DNA of 64,000 nucleotides from Arcuatula senhousia (Eukaryota; Mollusca; Bivalvia; Mytilida; Mytilidae). The DNA is taken from assembly GCA_963971305.1 (NCBI GenBank), contig OZ020309.1, positions 15,183,001 to 15,247,000 on the forward strand, read 5' to 3'. The position numbers and the translations under genes are program-made. Numbering within the stretch: position 1 is the first letter of the stretch; every line of letters starts with the position of its first letter. Shown here in pieces: positions 13,801 through 28,800 of this stretch. Under the pieces are notes generated by a model, which was not told where the DNA came from, ran no database searches, and worked only from the letters and a program-made list of their open reading frames with translations.

Positions 13801-16800
13801 TTAGAACAATATGTTTTATGATTTCATAATTTCAAAATCCTAATATAAAACTGACCCGGCCCTTCTTCATTTTCACATTTAATAACAGTAATGCAACCGA
13901 ATGTAATTCATTTGTAATTCATGAATTACATGCATTGCATTGAATTACCATTACATGTAATGCAAAAAATAGTGCATTACACAAGTACTGGATTTGAATT
14001 ATATGCATTTTATTTAGACCATGGGCCAATTGCAGAACCGCGAGCAGTGCCAAATGGCCTCATTGAAGGCTGCTGGCGGTTGACCATTGTGGTTTTTCTG
14101 AATTGCTGTTTAATTGTGGGCTGTGTCGCGTACACTTATTCCACATCTCATTATTTTCTCTCGCAACGACAATTATTGTCAGGGGGGATTAAGTTTTACT
14201 CATGTCCCTCTGTCCGTACGTATTTCCATCAAGCTTTTCTCAGGAAACGAACATGAGAATGATTTGAAACTTGGTAGGATGGCTCAATATGACAAACTGT
14301 ACGTTCTAAGCGATTGTGAGACCTGTCAGACATCTACTTCCTGTTTGGGACTTAGGCTGATGTGAAAATATGTGAACATGACTTTGAAAATTTCCGTCAA
14401 GCTTTTCTCAGGAACCGTACATGAAAATGATTTGGAACTTGGTAGGATGGTTCAGTATGACAACCTGTTTGTCCTAAGTGACTTTAAGGTCTGTCTGACA
14501 TCTACTTCCTGTTTTGGGCCTAGCAGGGGTATCTGTGTCCCATGGACACATTCCTTCTTTATTTTACCCCAGATATAGGTTGAGCATAATTATACCCCCC
14601 ACTTCAAAAGTGGGGGGTATATAGTGATAGGGGTGACCGTCCTTCCGTCCTTCCGTTACACTTCAGGGTACCCATCTCTTATCCGCAACTCCTCCTAAAC
14701 CCCTTGGTGGATTTTCATGAAACTTACACACAATTGTTGTGACATAATGTAGATGTGCACTTACTATTTTAAAATTTGATCAGAATGGTTTTTGGGGTTT
14801 CCCATAGCAAAACATGGACTTAGCCATTCGACTACATGGGGGTACCCATCTCTTATCCGCAACTCCTCCTAAACCCCTTAATGGATTTTCATGAAACTTA
14901 CACACAATTGTTTTGACATAATGTAGATGTGCACTTACTATTTTAAAATTTGATCAGAATGGTTTTTGGGGTTTCCCATAGCAAAACATGGACTTAGCCA
15001 TTCGACTACATGGGGGTACCCATCTCTTATCCGCAACTCCTCCTAAACCCCTTAAAGGATTTTCATGAAACTTACACACAATCTTTGTGACATACTGTAG
15101 ATGTGCACCTACTATTTTAAAATTTGATCAGAATGATTTTTGGAGTTTCCCATAGCAAAAATGGACTTAAGCGTTCCCCTACATGGGGGTACCCATCTCT
15201 TATCCGCAACTCCTCCTAAACCCCTTGATGGATTTTCATGAAACTTACACACAATTGTTGTGACATAATGTAGATGCGCACTTACTACCGGTATTTTAAA
15301 ATTTGATCAGAATGATTTTTGGAGTTTCCCATAGCAAAACATGGACTTAGCCATTCCCCTACATGGGGGTACCAATCTCTTATCCGCAACTCCTCCTAAA
15401 CCCCTTGATGGATTTTCATGAAACTTACACACAATTGTTGTGAAATAATGTAGATGTGCACCTACTATTTTAAAATTTGATCAGAATGATTTTTGGAGTT
15501 TCCTATACCAAAACATGGACTTAGCCATTCCCCTACATGGGGGTACCCATCTCTTATCTGCAACTCCTCCTAAACCCCTTGATGGATTTTCATGAAACCT
15601 ACACACAATCTTTGTGACATAATGTAGATGTGCATCTCCTATTCTAAATTTTATCTGATTATTTTTTTTTGGGGGGTGGGGGGTATTTATTTGTGAGCTG
15701 TGGCTCACAGTTTTTCCAGTTTAAATTTTAATTTCAGTGTGGAACACTTTGTTTTATTATCTTCTGCACTTCATGATACCCATGCAACAAACTTGAAAAA
15801 GGTTTTGACTGGTCCCTCAGTCAGTTCATCTGTGATCAAAGTTTGTGGAAGCAAGTCCTCTTAAACTACTGTACTGAATCTTGAAAATATTGAAGATTGA
15901 AGAAAGTTGTAGTTTACTGAAACTTTCAACACATTCTACTCAACAAAAGTCGTCATTGGGTTGAAGCTGTCAGACATCCCTTAGAGGGGTTACATAATGT
16001 TTCTTGATTTTGTCCTATAGAATAGAGAAAATGTTTGTAAATATAGAAAAGATGTTGCTTGCTAAAATGCCCTACAAAAGTCTCTAGTGGGTGAATAATT
16101 CCAGATGACTCCAAATAGAAGATACCTGTTTAACCATGTCAATGTCTTAAGAAAACTTTAATACAAATTGTCAAGATCTACCTTAGAAAGATTATGTAAT
16201 TATCCTTTATATAAGAATGATATTAGAATATTCCTGTGATTTTAGGGATAATTTTGTCATAGTATATTCAAACAAACTTAAGTGTTCCCTCAATTAGAAG
16301 CAGCAAGAATTGTTACAGGTGTACCTATTTTACTAACATAGAATAGATTTATAATGAAGTTACTGTTTGGAAACCTTGAAAACCAGATGTGAACGTAGAA
16401 AATAACAGTTGATGTATACCATGATAAACAATCTTGCTCGGGCCCCATTTCTCTGTAGACTGAACCCCCTAGTATTGGTAGCTTATCAAACTATCCATAA
16501 AGGAACAGAGATCATCTTGTAATTTTTTTTGTGATTATTTCTAACTATATATAGAATTATTTGTTCAATCTAACAGAGAATGGAATAAATAAGAACTTTC
16601 TATCAGAAATATTCTTACAACATTGTAATATATCAAAATTCAAAAAGGCTTTACAAACTAAAATTTTAGTCACTGTTGGTCTTTTCAAATTTGCTCTTAC
16701 AGGCAGAGAAAGTTTAATAATATGATTAAGGCCCTGCCTTTTTAGCGAGCATCGAAAATCTATAAACCTTTTTAGAATAAATCTATGTGCTCGACTGGCT

Positions 16801-19800
16801 AAATTTAACGTAAAGAGGGAACTTTTAAAAAGGGAATTAAATAATAGCAAAGTCTGACCCGTAACCCAACCCAAATCATATGTCCTCATATGCACTTGAG
16901 AATGTTGTTGTTAAAATATCTGTGATCAATAACTTACTACTTATCAAAAATTCAATTATTTGTGCAAATAATAAATCCTGTAACATTCTTGGACAACATT
17001 AAGTGGGGACGAAATTATTCATTTTATGGATTACGTGACGTCATTTCCTTGTCAGAGTATTTCACGCTTCTTCAGCAGACCAAAACAACATTCAGATTCC
17101 GTCAGGTTTTGTGAGATTTTCTGAGTATCAATGTTTTATTTGAAGCATTGGTAACAGAAGGTACATTAAGAAACCTGGCGGAAAAAACGGTAAGATAAAA
17201 AATATCATGCGGGACTGAGGAAAGTGAGTGAAACCCCACAGGATGGGACTCTTCTTTCTTTTTCAGGTAAGAACCTTTTATATATAATATGAGTATATTT
17301 TATTCAGTAAATTTATGTATTTCTTTATCTTATTTTATCTTACTTAGAATTTAGCAAAGCTTGGTCAGTATCATGCATTTGGTATGACTAGTCATAAACT
17401 GAACTTCTGTTGCATTGTAAAATACAACAAATAAGGGGTAACGGATCTCCAATTTTGATTGGCTACAAAAATATGTTGCATATCATCCTCTCCCCACAGT
17501 CTTTTAATTGATGCTAATTATAAGCTGATAAAATTAAGTAGATCTTTCAGATGTTTGTAACTTAATTAGTAAGAAAGACATGAGAAGTAGGTGTTAATTA
17601 TGTGATAATGAATTTTATCTAAAGAAATCTCAAACGCGATTTTCATACGAGTGATAAGCCCAGCATGGTAATAGGACCAACAGGAACAATGGCGGAGATA
17701 AAATCGGGCCAAAAATCATACCCGATATAGAACCCCTTTCCTGTTGTATGTAGCGCTGATAAGAGATCAACAACAGGTGGTCCAGTTTAGACTAGTCAAT
17801 GGGACGAAGTTGCCTCGGTAATTTCCGGAAAATCGTTTTTCAGCGGAAAAGACCGAATGGTGTTTAAATAAAAATCTGTGTGTAAAAAAAACAAGTAGAT
17901 GGATGTGTGTTTTATTACTGTTTTTGAATTTCAATTTTTATCTTTCTGCATAACAGATTATGATGTATTTTTTATAAGCCCAGAGGGTTGGTCGTTTTAC
18001 TTGCTCCGTGCCTATTATTTTTTTCACTCCGTAAAAGTAAACCTGTTCCGGTTATATCGTCAGTATATTTCTGGCACATCTCAAAACATGCACAATGCCG
18101 TAGGGCTCGCATCTGCGATGCTCGCTTTTATTATAACACAAATGAGATGTGGCGCCACCTACCTTTATCATTTCCCTAGCAGAGAAGGCATTGTTTGCAG
18201 AAATGCAAGACCCTCTTTACTGATGTGGATATCAGCAAAAAACTCTCATCCATTTCTTTTTTTAATGTCCTCATTATAAGATAATAAGACCAATACTATT
18301 TGAAAATTTACCGTTCCTTCCTCCTCAAAATTCATGCAATTTGTCTTTGTTTCTTACAAGCAATAACCATCTTTGCAAAATAGATAATATGAAACTTTCA
18401 AACTGTGCTTGATCGTGTATTTGAATTTATCCTGCACTTGATACGATTCAGCTTTTGTATTTATAAAAATTTTCTCCTGTATACTCAAGTTACGATAACC
18501 ATTACATTTACAGTACATATGACAAATTAGTTTAAAAGTATGGTTAAGGATGGTCACTCCTGAACTTTTTTATATCAAATATTTTATGATTTGTGATGGA
18601 AATGATAGATAATTGTCCACTTAATTAAATGACAAAAAGAAAACTATAGGTCGGTGTGCAAGTTTCAGAGATATATGATGTCAAAAATTTGGCAGGAAAT
18701 TAGATTCCTCTAGACTTTAAATAACTTTAACATTGTGACGTTTTTGGCCTTTTAAAATCATGAAGTTGTATCAAGAATTTCAAGAAATTTTATACAGTTG
18801 GTTTTTAGCTCACCTGACCCGAAGGGTCATGTGAGCTATTGTCATCACTTGGCGTCCGTCGTCCGTAAACTTTTTAAAACGTTAACTCCTCTGACACCAT
18901 ATGTCCAATTGAAACCAAACTTGGTATAGTTGTTCATTAGCATTCGGTGCTTAGAACTGATGTGGGGATTTTTGATAGTCGTAAAACATGGCCGCCGTGG
19001 CTAAAAATAGAACATAGGGGTAAAATGCAGTTTTTTGCAAATAACTCAAAAATGGCTACAGATATCAAAATTCTGGCATGGGTAAAAGTGATCAGCACCT
19101 CAAGATCTACTTACCCTGAAATTTGAAGAAAATCCAACAACCCATGTAGGAGTTATTGCCCTTTTTGTGGATTTTTTGCAAATTTTGCACCTGTTTAGCT
19201 CAATATCTTGAAAACTATACAAGATATTTGAGAAAATTAAATTGCATATTGTTGAGCACATCAAGATCTACAAAATATGTATAGGGTCAACGTTGTAGAA
19301 CCTTTCCTTTTAGGAGTTATTGCCCTTAGAACGTCAAAATTGAGCATTTTAACAGCATTTCCTCATTACATTGAAAAGGTTAACTCCTCTGACACTTAAA
19401 GTCAAATTGGAACCAAACTTGGTATTGTTATTTATTAGCATTAGGTGTATTGAACTGATGTGGGGATTTTTGATGGGTTGTAAAACATGGCCGCTGTGGC
19501 TAAAAATACCGTATAGCGGGAAATTTTAGCGAGGTTCTAATTTTCGCTATATTCGCGACCAGTACTCTAACGCGAAATTTAAAACCCGCGTAAAATAGAA
19601 TCAACATAAATTAGTGTTGAGAATATTTTTATATCACGAAAATAAATGTCCGCGTAAATAACAACTTGGTCATTTGGTATGAAATCGCGAAATTTGCACG
19701 CCGCGAAAATTACCCGCTATACGATAGGACATTGGGTTAAACTGCATTTTTTTGCTAATAACTCAAAATGGGTGACAGATTTTTGAATTTTAATTGAGAT

Positions 19801-22800
19801 CAAAGTGATCAGCACCTTAAGATCCACCATATTGTCAGATGGTCCCCTTATTAAACTTATAACCCTCTCAATGTCAAATAGATTTTCCCTAATAGCCTTT
19901 ACTTCAGGCACATATGTCAGGTGAGCGATTCAGGCTCCTGGGAGCCTCTTGTTAAGGTCTTTATAATCAGAAAATGTCATAAAAAGTAGGGGTCAGTGTG
20001 CAAAAAATGTCTTGGGTATTTTAAGGTATAGTCTAGAGGACTTCCGAAATCAGACTGAAATTCTGAAACATGAAGAGTGACCATCCTTAAATCTGGTTTT
20101 AAAACCCACAATCTCGACTGTAGAGTCATCATCTTCCATGATGCTTTAGATTGATATAGCCTAGATTGGGCCTTCAAACAGATCTTGAAGGGAAAAAAAA
20201 AACTTGAATATAGGAAGAAATAGCCATAGCATTTATATGTATATTTGTGTGTGTCTCAATTACAGTAATTGATCGAAAAAAGGTAAGCTCAAATTGAATA
20301 GTTTAACAAATCAATGTTCTTTGTCCAGGAGAATGCACTTCCTACATTCCAAAACTTTGTTTTATTGTCAAACATTTTTTTTTGTGCAGACACATGCATG
20401 TAGTATTTTTTAATATATTTGTTTTACTATTTTTTTTAGGTTAGGGAATTTTTGCAAAGAACTATATCTGGAATTACAGATTTTTCAAATCAGGTATGTT
20501 GTTTCTCAATATTATATTTTTATACGACCGCAAAAAATTTGTGGTTGTATTATGGTATGATGCTGTTGTCGTCGTTGTCTGTTAACTTTTTAGTGTTTCC
20601 ACAATAACTTTAGTTCCAGTTATTCGATTGCTATGAAACTTGACAATTATGTCCCTTACCATTAAAGGATGAATGGGGTTGATTTTGGGGGTCCTCCCAT
20701 TTTTCGTTAAGAAATTAGGGGCAAAAAAGGGCCAAAATACTACTTTTTTGTTTGTTTCCACAATAACTTTAGTTCTAGTTATCCGATTGCTAAGAAATTT
20801 GACAGTGATGTTCCTTACCATACAAGGATGCATGGGATTGATTTTGGGGGTCCCCCTTTTTTTGTTTCGAAATTAGGGGCCCAAAAGGGGCAAAAAATTC
20901 AAATGTTTTATTTGTTTCCACCATAACTTTGGTCCTAGTTGGCCTTTTGCTGTGAAATTTGTCAGAATGTTTCTTACAAAGAATGAACCTGATGAATTTA
21001 TGCCCCCCCCCCTTTATTCCCTGTTGTGTAATTAGGGGCCAAAATTGAAACTTTTTTATTTGTGGTCCGATTTTGAATTTTTTTTTTGCACGTTCGTTCT
21101 TGTCAAATAGCGATACAAAATTGAGAATCAATTTTCGCGACCCCCCCTTTTTCCCCTTATTATGTAATTAGGGGCCAAAAGGGCCCAAAATCAAAACTTT
21201 TTTACTTATGAACTGATTTTGATTTTTTTTTGCATGTTTGTTCGTGTCAAATAGTAGATACAAAATTGAGAATTAATTTTTGCAACCCCCCTTTTTTCCC
21301 CTATTATGTAATTAAGGACCAAAATGGAAAATTTGTGGTCTAATTTTGATCTCCTTTGGGGAAAAAAATAATTCCTTTTAAAATGTAAAGTCCACCAAAA
21401 GCTGCATGTGTCAAAAACCTTTGTCAGTCCACCATGGGCTGCATGTGTCCAGAGCAATTGACTATCCATATTGGGCCTAAAACGTACAGGGTTCAACATG
21501 TTGCGGTCGTAGCTTTTTATTAGTTTATATCTAAAAAAGTATAAGAGATAGAGAAGATCCAAAGCAACTTACCATCTTCAGCATCAAAAGCTTTACAAAA
21601 CTCTTCATTGTGTCAAAGTTGTGGGACGACTCTTTATAGAAGTTATTTCCCCTTAACTGTCAAAATTGACCATTTTCACAGTTTTTGGACTTTATCTTGA
21701 AAACTGTAAGTGTTGGAGGAAAAGTTAGCATTGCAAAATTGTTCAGCTTATTGAGATCTACAAAAATGATTGCAGGGTCAAAATTGTCAGATCAACTGTT
21801 TAACAGTTATCCCCCTTTAACTGATTTTTCTATCAATTTTAACTGATTTTAAAAAATCTTCTTCTCTGAAACCACTGATGGGATTGCTTTGAAACTTTGT
21901 ACACTTGATTTTTAGGATGTCCTCTACCAAGTTTGTGAAATTTGTGAACGTCAACCAACCAACATTGCCGCTGTTACTAAAAATAGAACAGTGGGGTCAG
22001 ACCATAGTTTTTAGCTTATTGCTAAAAAAGTATAAGAGATAGAGAAGATCCGAAGCAACATACCATCTTCAGCATCAAAAGCTTTACGAAACTCTTCATT
22101 GTGTCAAAGATGTGGGACGACTCTTTATAGGAGTTATTTCCCCTTAACTGTCAAAATTGACCATTTTCAGTTTTTGGACTTTATCTTAAAAGCCATAAGA
22201 GCTAGAGGAAAAGTTAGCATTGCAAAATTGTTCAGCTCATTAAGATCTACAAAAATTATTTCAGGGTCAAAATTGTCAGATCATCCTTTGAAGAGTTATC
22301 CCCCTTTAAGTATTTTCAATCACTTTTAACTTGTTTGTTGTTTTTTTTCAAATGGAAAGCTTTGTAACTTTGTATTCTTGATCTTAAAAGTGTTTTCTAT
22401 CCTAACTAGTTTCTTTAATGTTACTTAGCACGTACATGTACACCATGTTGCACACTAGGTAAGAGGCTTTAGCATAAGAGATCAGGTGAGCGATTCAGGC
22501 TCCTGGGAGCCTCTAGTTTGAATTTTGGTCCCCCGCCGCAACGTGACAGAGGGACCTAGTAATGGTCTTTGTCCCATCTGTCTGTGCGTTTGTCACACTT
22601 TTGTGAGCGCAACTCCTCTGAGACCATTCAAGGCACTTTGATGTAATTTTTAAGATAATGATAAGCTTGTGTCATATCAGATCAGCTGTCATGCCAATCA
22701 GTTAACTCAGAAAAAGCTGTATATAAAAGAAATTGTCCTAATTTCTTTGATTTTTGCTGATTTTCTCACATTTTTTGGTCCTAAAGAAGGTGGGCGAATC

Positions 22801-25800
22801 AAAACAACAACTTAATATGTGGCAAAAATGTGTAAAATGAAGAAATCCATCATTTCTGAAAGTTTGGAATTGTTGTTTTCATGCGCCCAATGTTTTCTTA
22901 AGGAAAATATGGACTGAAACCATTCAAATTGTAGATTTTCTTTATTTTGTCAAATAAGACCACTAAATATGATGTCATAATGACATCACAATGAACAAAA
23001 TTTGGACTTTTTGCTGTGTTTTCCTTTAAACCACATATAAGCTGGTATTTCTTATAAATATCTTAACATTTGAACCAACTTCATTTTCTTGGGCCAATTA
23101 TTGGTCTTACAGCCACTCGTCCTTTTATAGGAGTTATGGGACTTTATCAACTTTGTTAATTTTAGGTCATAGGAACACTTTGTGAGCGAAACTCCTCTGA
23201 GACCGCTGAACAGATTTTTATGAAATTTTGTAGGATTGTTTGTCATGATATGTAGTTGATCATATTGCACAGCAATTTTGATTTGACAAATTTTATAGGA
23301 GTTATGGGACTTTATCGACTATGTTCAATTTAGGTCATAGGAACACTTTGTGAGCACAACTTCTCTTTCTGAGACAGCTCAACAGAATTTGATGAAATTT
23401 TGTAGGATTGTTTGTCATGATATGACTTTGATCATATCTCACTGCCATTTTGATTCAACAAATGTTACAGGATTTATGAGACTTTATCAACTTTGTTCAT
23501 TTTATAGGTCCTAGGAACACTTTGTGAGAGCAGATTTTGATGAAATTTTGTAGGATTGTTTGTCATGATATAAAATTGATCATATCGCAATGCAATTTCA
23601 ATTATTCAACTTTTAGTAAATTTCAACTTTAATGTGGACGCGGGGGACACAATCTTGTTTTTCAAGGTTTTGTCATATATTTGTCTTCAAACCTGCTGCT
23701 TTTCATTTGTGGACCGCAATAGGGTTCATAAAAATGCTTGGTGTCTGTCAAACTCTTGTCAGTATATACTGTCCCAACTTCAATAATCAACAGATTTTTA
23801 TAAAAAAAAATATGAATGTTTGTACCTTGGACAAGTTCAAAATTCAGTGTGAAGTAACATTGACAATTATTGTTGTGGAAGGTACATCTTTTTTTTCAAT
23901 CTAAATTCAAGACCAAGTGTTTGATCTGTTCAATGTTTTACTTTCTTTGTAACATCTAAAATCAGCTGATATAGGTCTTTATATGGCTGATTGAGCAAGG
24001 AAAAAATTCAAAAGCTGTGAAGATATTTCGAGAACTGTAGTTATTTTAAAATATTTACAATCACAAAATTGTATTTTAGGAATTAACCAGAGATTTTCTG
24101 ACAAATATGATTTGGAGATATGACATTGAAAGGAATGTGTGTCCATCAATGAATCTGACTAACCAAGGTCTATCAACACTACTAGTTCACTTCATGGTAC
24201 TGTTCCAACTTGCTCCTGGACAGCAGACTTTATTGTCTCCTGTAATACATTTATGTCAACATCCAGAACAGATGGTGGTATGTATCTTCAGTGTTATTTC
24301 TACATCTCTGAACAATGATTATAAAGGAACCTGGTAAATAACGGAACAAATGTATTTGTTAATCAATCTAACTGTCACTTAAGGTTAATCATGCAATTCT
24401 TTAAAACAGCGGGATAAGTATTAAGTGAAAAATCTTATAAAATTACAATGAGAAGACAATTGCATTGTTTCTTCATTCTAGGATTCGTATTTCCCAGCAA
24501 TGCCTCAGGATGACTTAGAGCAAATACAGGAGGCTCTTCTGGCTGCAAGAAATCAAGAAGGTGGCGATGCAAACCCTGTATTTTATAGTAAGTCCAAACT
24601 GAGAATAGTTTTGCATTTTGATGATTTTATAATGACACTCAGTAGTGAAGTCAGTGTTAAATATTAATATTTTGCTAAAGTATTTCTCCTATCCATGCGC
24701 AGTACTTTTTTGTCCAGCGAAAACAGAAAGGGATTTTATGTCTGTCCATCAGATTTCACATTATTCCTTTGCCTTGCTCAGTAGTTGCACTATGGATGTA
24801 TATTCTGCTGAAGGTTTCGGAATTTTGGTAATGGCCTTAGGGGCTTGACTTGCATAAGTAGCCTAAGGGCACATTATTCCTTCATCACACATAATTCTTT
24901 TCATTACTATCACTCCCACTACCAGCTCAAAGTCTCATTTTAATACATATACATTTGATAGTACTAGTAATGCTCATTATAGTCATAGATCATTTCTTTT
25001 TGTTATTTGCCCTCATACTATCAAACACCAGAAAAGCATGGGGATATGCAATGTAGCTGATTCAACTAGTTTTTTCTTGTAACTCATCTTTAATGGATTT
25101 CAATATAACTTAAAAATAAAGAAGTACATCATATGGAGATATGCATGAAGAAATTGAAAATGCATTTGTTGAAAATTTAAAGTATTTTGAATTCAATTTA
25201 ATAAGTTTTTGTACTATTCAATGTGATATGTACATGTATTATAAATAAGTTCACATGGCAGGTTTCCCCAATGAATTAAAAGCATATGAAATATCTTCCT
25301 TTTATTTCTAGGATGTCCAAATGGTCACTTGTATGTTATTGGTGATGTAAGTTTAATTAAGGACACAGCTATATATCACTAATTTAAAGACCATATGTCT
25401 CACTGGTATCCAGTTACTAAAGTATTGTCAAAGATATTTGTTAGAAAATTCATATGATGATTATTTATATATTACCATACCTGTCATTGTGATTTTAGTA
25501 TTGAAAAAAGTAAATTGACAATTATGTGGTAAACTGGGCCAATTGCATAACCGTGAGCAGCGCCTACTGGCCTCGTTGAAGGCTGTGGGCGGTTGTCCAT
25601 TGTGCTTTTTGAATTGCTGCTTGATTGTGGGCTGTGTCATGTACACTTATTCCACATCTCATTATTTTCTATCATTTAAAGCATAATTTAAATAAAGCAA
25701 ATCTTGGAGCCTCTTGTGAAATATGTGACTCTCTTTCAGTGTGGAAGACCTTATGTGATTGCAAGATGTTTAGCACCAGGTTGTGGACTGCAAATTGGAG

Positions 25801-28800
25801 GAGAGAGACACGAGTTATTAGCAGATAATTTCAAAGGCATTGGGTATGACTTCTAGGCATGTAGTGCTACAAATCTTATAAAATACAATGACCATTCATT
25901 TGAATAAAATAAATATAATTTGTGCTTCATTTATGTCCTTAAGTTTTCACTTTGTCTGAGCTTGTAATTGTTGTTTGGTCCACACTTTTTGTGTGAATGC
26001 AAAAAGTTTTAAGTATAAAGCATTATTTAGTACTATTTTAGGACTTTAATGCAAATCAATAACTTATTATACTCCACTTAAGAATAAAAGAATGAAGAGT
26101 ATTCTATCTAATTGGATTCTGGTAAAATATTTGTACTCGTAGGGTCAGGTTAGCTATTTTTATAACTAGGCATTCTTTATCTGTCCATCCCTTTGTCCAT
26201 TAAGATTTTATTATGAAACCACTGAAAAGATTGCTTATAAACATAGACTTAGTGTTTATGATGTCCTCTACCAGGCTTGTAAAATTTTTGCATGACCAAC
26301 AAACATGTTTGCCATATGCTATGAAAGGACAAGGGGATCAGACCCTTGTTTTTATGCCCCGCCTACAAAAGTAGAGGGGCATATAGTGTTCGGGTCCATT
26401 CGTCCGTCCCAAATACATATTTTCAAATTCTTGCTTACTGACAAGTTTCACATCAATCATATTGGTATGGTAGGTGCACCTTGTGATGCTAAGCACAATG
26501 CAGGCTTCAGATGCTGGATCTGACCTTTATTTTCCGCACGGATAACCACTTATAGAAAAATGGTTAAAGTCCATTCCCATTTACTGACAAGTGCCACACC
26601 AACAATATTTGTATGGTAGGTGCACCTAGTGATGCTTAGCATAATACATGCTTCCCATTCAGTGTGACCTATATTTTCCGCATGGATGACCTCTAACAGA
26701 AGAATGGTTAAAGTCCTTTTCTGCTTACCTACCAACCATATTGGTATGGTTGGTGAACTAAATAATGCTAAAGACAATGCATGCTTCTGATGCTGGATTT
26801 GACCTATATTTTTGGCATGGACGACCTTTAACAGAAGAATGGTTAAGGTTCATTCCTGCTAACAGGCAAGTACCACTTCCACCAAAGTGATATGGTAGGT
26901 GCATCTAGGGATGATTATAAAGCAAGACATATGGTTCAGATGATGGCTATGACCTTCTTTTTCTTCATGAATGAGCACTTAAAATTTGGAAAATTTCAAG
27001 TCAATTCCTGCTTAGTGACAATAATGGGTAACAAGTAGAGCTTAATAATTGATAGATAACCTAGCTGTTTGATAGATATAAAGGCTGGGCACCGTGTCTG
27101 TTTGACAAATTTTCTTGTTGGCTTATAGCTTGAAAAGTATAAGAGATAGGGGGTGATTTAATAATTTAAATTGTAAGCCCAAATCAATATTTTAATTGAT
27201 TTCCAGACCTGTCACACTTCTACTTTTTGTTTGGGGCCTTTGGCATTTGTGGTCCATGGACAAATGTTTACTTTATTTAATATTTGAGTAATAATTCTTA
27301 GACAAAGATGTGCTGGTTTCTATATATACAGTGAAACTTCTCTAAACCGGCCGCCACAGGGACCATATAAAATGGCCAGTTTAGAGGGGTGGCCAGTTTT
27401 GTGGGTGTCTCCTTAATGTCCATCAATGTTACAACCCATGAACAAAATATATATTGATCTTAAATTCATAAAGTATATTCTTTATCTCATACCTTATGAA
27501 AGCTGTCTCAGTAACATTTAAAAATAAGGTTATGTTTACTTATGTTTTTATACGACCGCAAAATTTTTGCGATCGTATAATGTTATGGCGATGTCGTTGT
27601 CGTCGTTGTCGTTGGCGTTGTCGTCGTCGTCTGTAGACATTTGGTTTCCGTGCGATAACTTGAGTAAATATTGACCGATTGTTATGAAATTTTGATATGA
27701 TGTTTGTTACCACTTAAGGAGGGTTGGTATTGTATTTGGGGTTTGTGGCCCCTCCCATTTTAGAAAAAAGGACCAAAAGGGGCTAAAACGGGTGTATTGA
27801 CAAAACTGTTGTAAAATGTTTATTATTCATTTGATTTGGAAAATTCTTTTTTTATTAAATTCCTCATAAAATTCTGTCAACCAAATGTGTCAATGGTTTT
27901 AATATATATTGCACCGTTACTTTGCTACAGGGGGCCAAAAAGGGGCCACACCCCAAAAATCGACTTTTTTATTTGTGGTCCGATTTTGAAAATCTTTTTT
28001 TCATTGGAATCCTTGTGAAAATCCCTGCCTGCGTTTTTCAATCAGATTTGCAATATCTCTAACCATTTTCGAGAAATTAGGGGTCAAAGGGACAAAAAAC
28101 TCCATTTTTATTTAAAGTTTGTCTAGGTAAATTTTAGCTGTAGTGGACCAGCCAATTGTTATGAAGTTTTAATATGATGGTTATATCCACTCAAGGAAGG
28201 TTGATACTGTATTTGGGGTTTGTGGCCCCTACTGTTTAAGAAAAAAGGTCCAAAAGGGGATAAAACGGGTGCATTGACAAAAATGTTTTAGAATTAATAT
28301 AAGACTTTTCTATTAGATGTTATTGTTAATATATAAGTATAAGTATAATTTATTACACCAAATCATGGGCCCTCGAAAGAGCATATATAAATACATAATT
28401 CGTACATGAAAAATAATAATCTGACAATAATAATGGAAATAAAATAAACAAATTAGAAAACAAACAATAATTACACATGTAGCATGACTCGTGACGATTC
28501 ATAATCTACTAACAGTCTCTCGTATTTGAAAACATTTTTTGGTATAAGATGCTAACATATTGCATATATTCTCATTTTCACAAGATAACAACCAGATAAA
28601 TTTGTTAGTTACGTCTAAGTGTTGAAAGTTTGAGCAAAGTTTCTCTACTTCACTGAACAGATTTGCCCGCTCTACAGTGTACGAAGGACAGTGCATAAGA
28701 AAATGTATCTCGTCTTCGATTTCCTGTGTATTGCAAAGTTTGCAAAATCGATTATTTTTGTTTATATTTAAATACCTGTCTTTCTCTATCGCTAATTTAT

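Noticed and set aside
13921..14365. Two overlapping open frames
   Set aside because: They run across the boundary of two dispersed repeats (14010-14165 and family I).
16557..16895. Open frame of 112 codons on the minus strand
   Set aside because: No similarity that I recognise; AT-rich, within a decayed repeat zone.
17899..18279. Open frame of 126 codons in the large intron
   Set aside because: No splice context, no recognisable domain, composition like AT-rich intron DNA.
21206..21562. Open frame on the minus strand with LNPVRFRPNMDS
   Set aside because: It is the antisense of a family A end. The same words appear at the start of the LINE frame at 30424, where they also come from the repeat.
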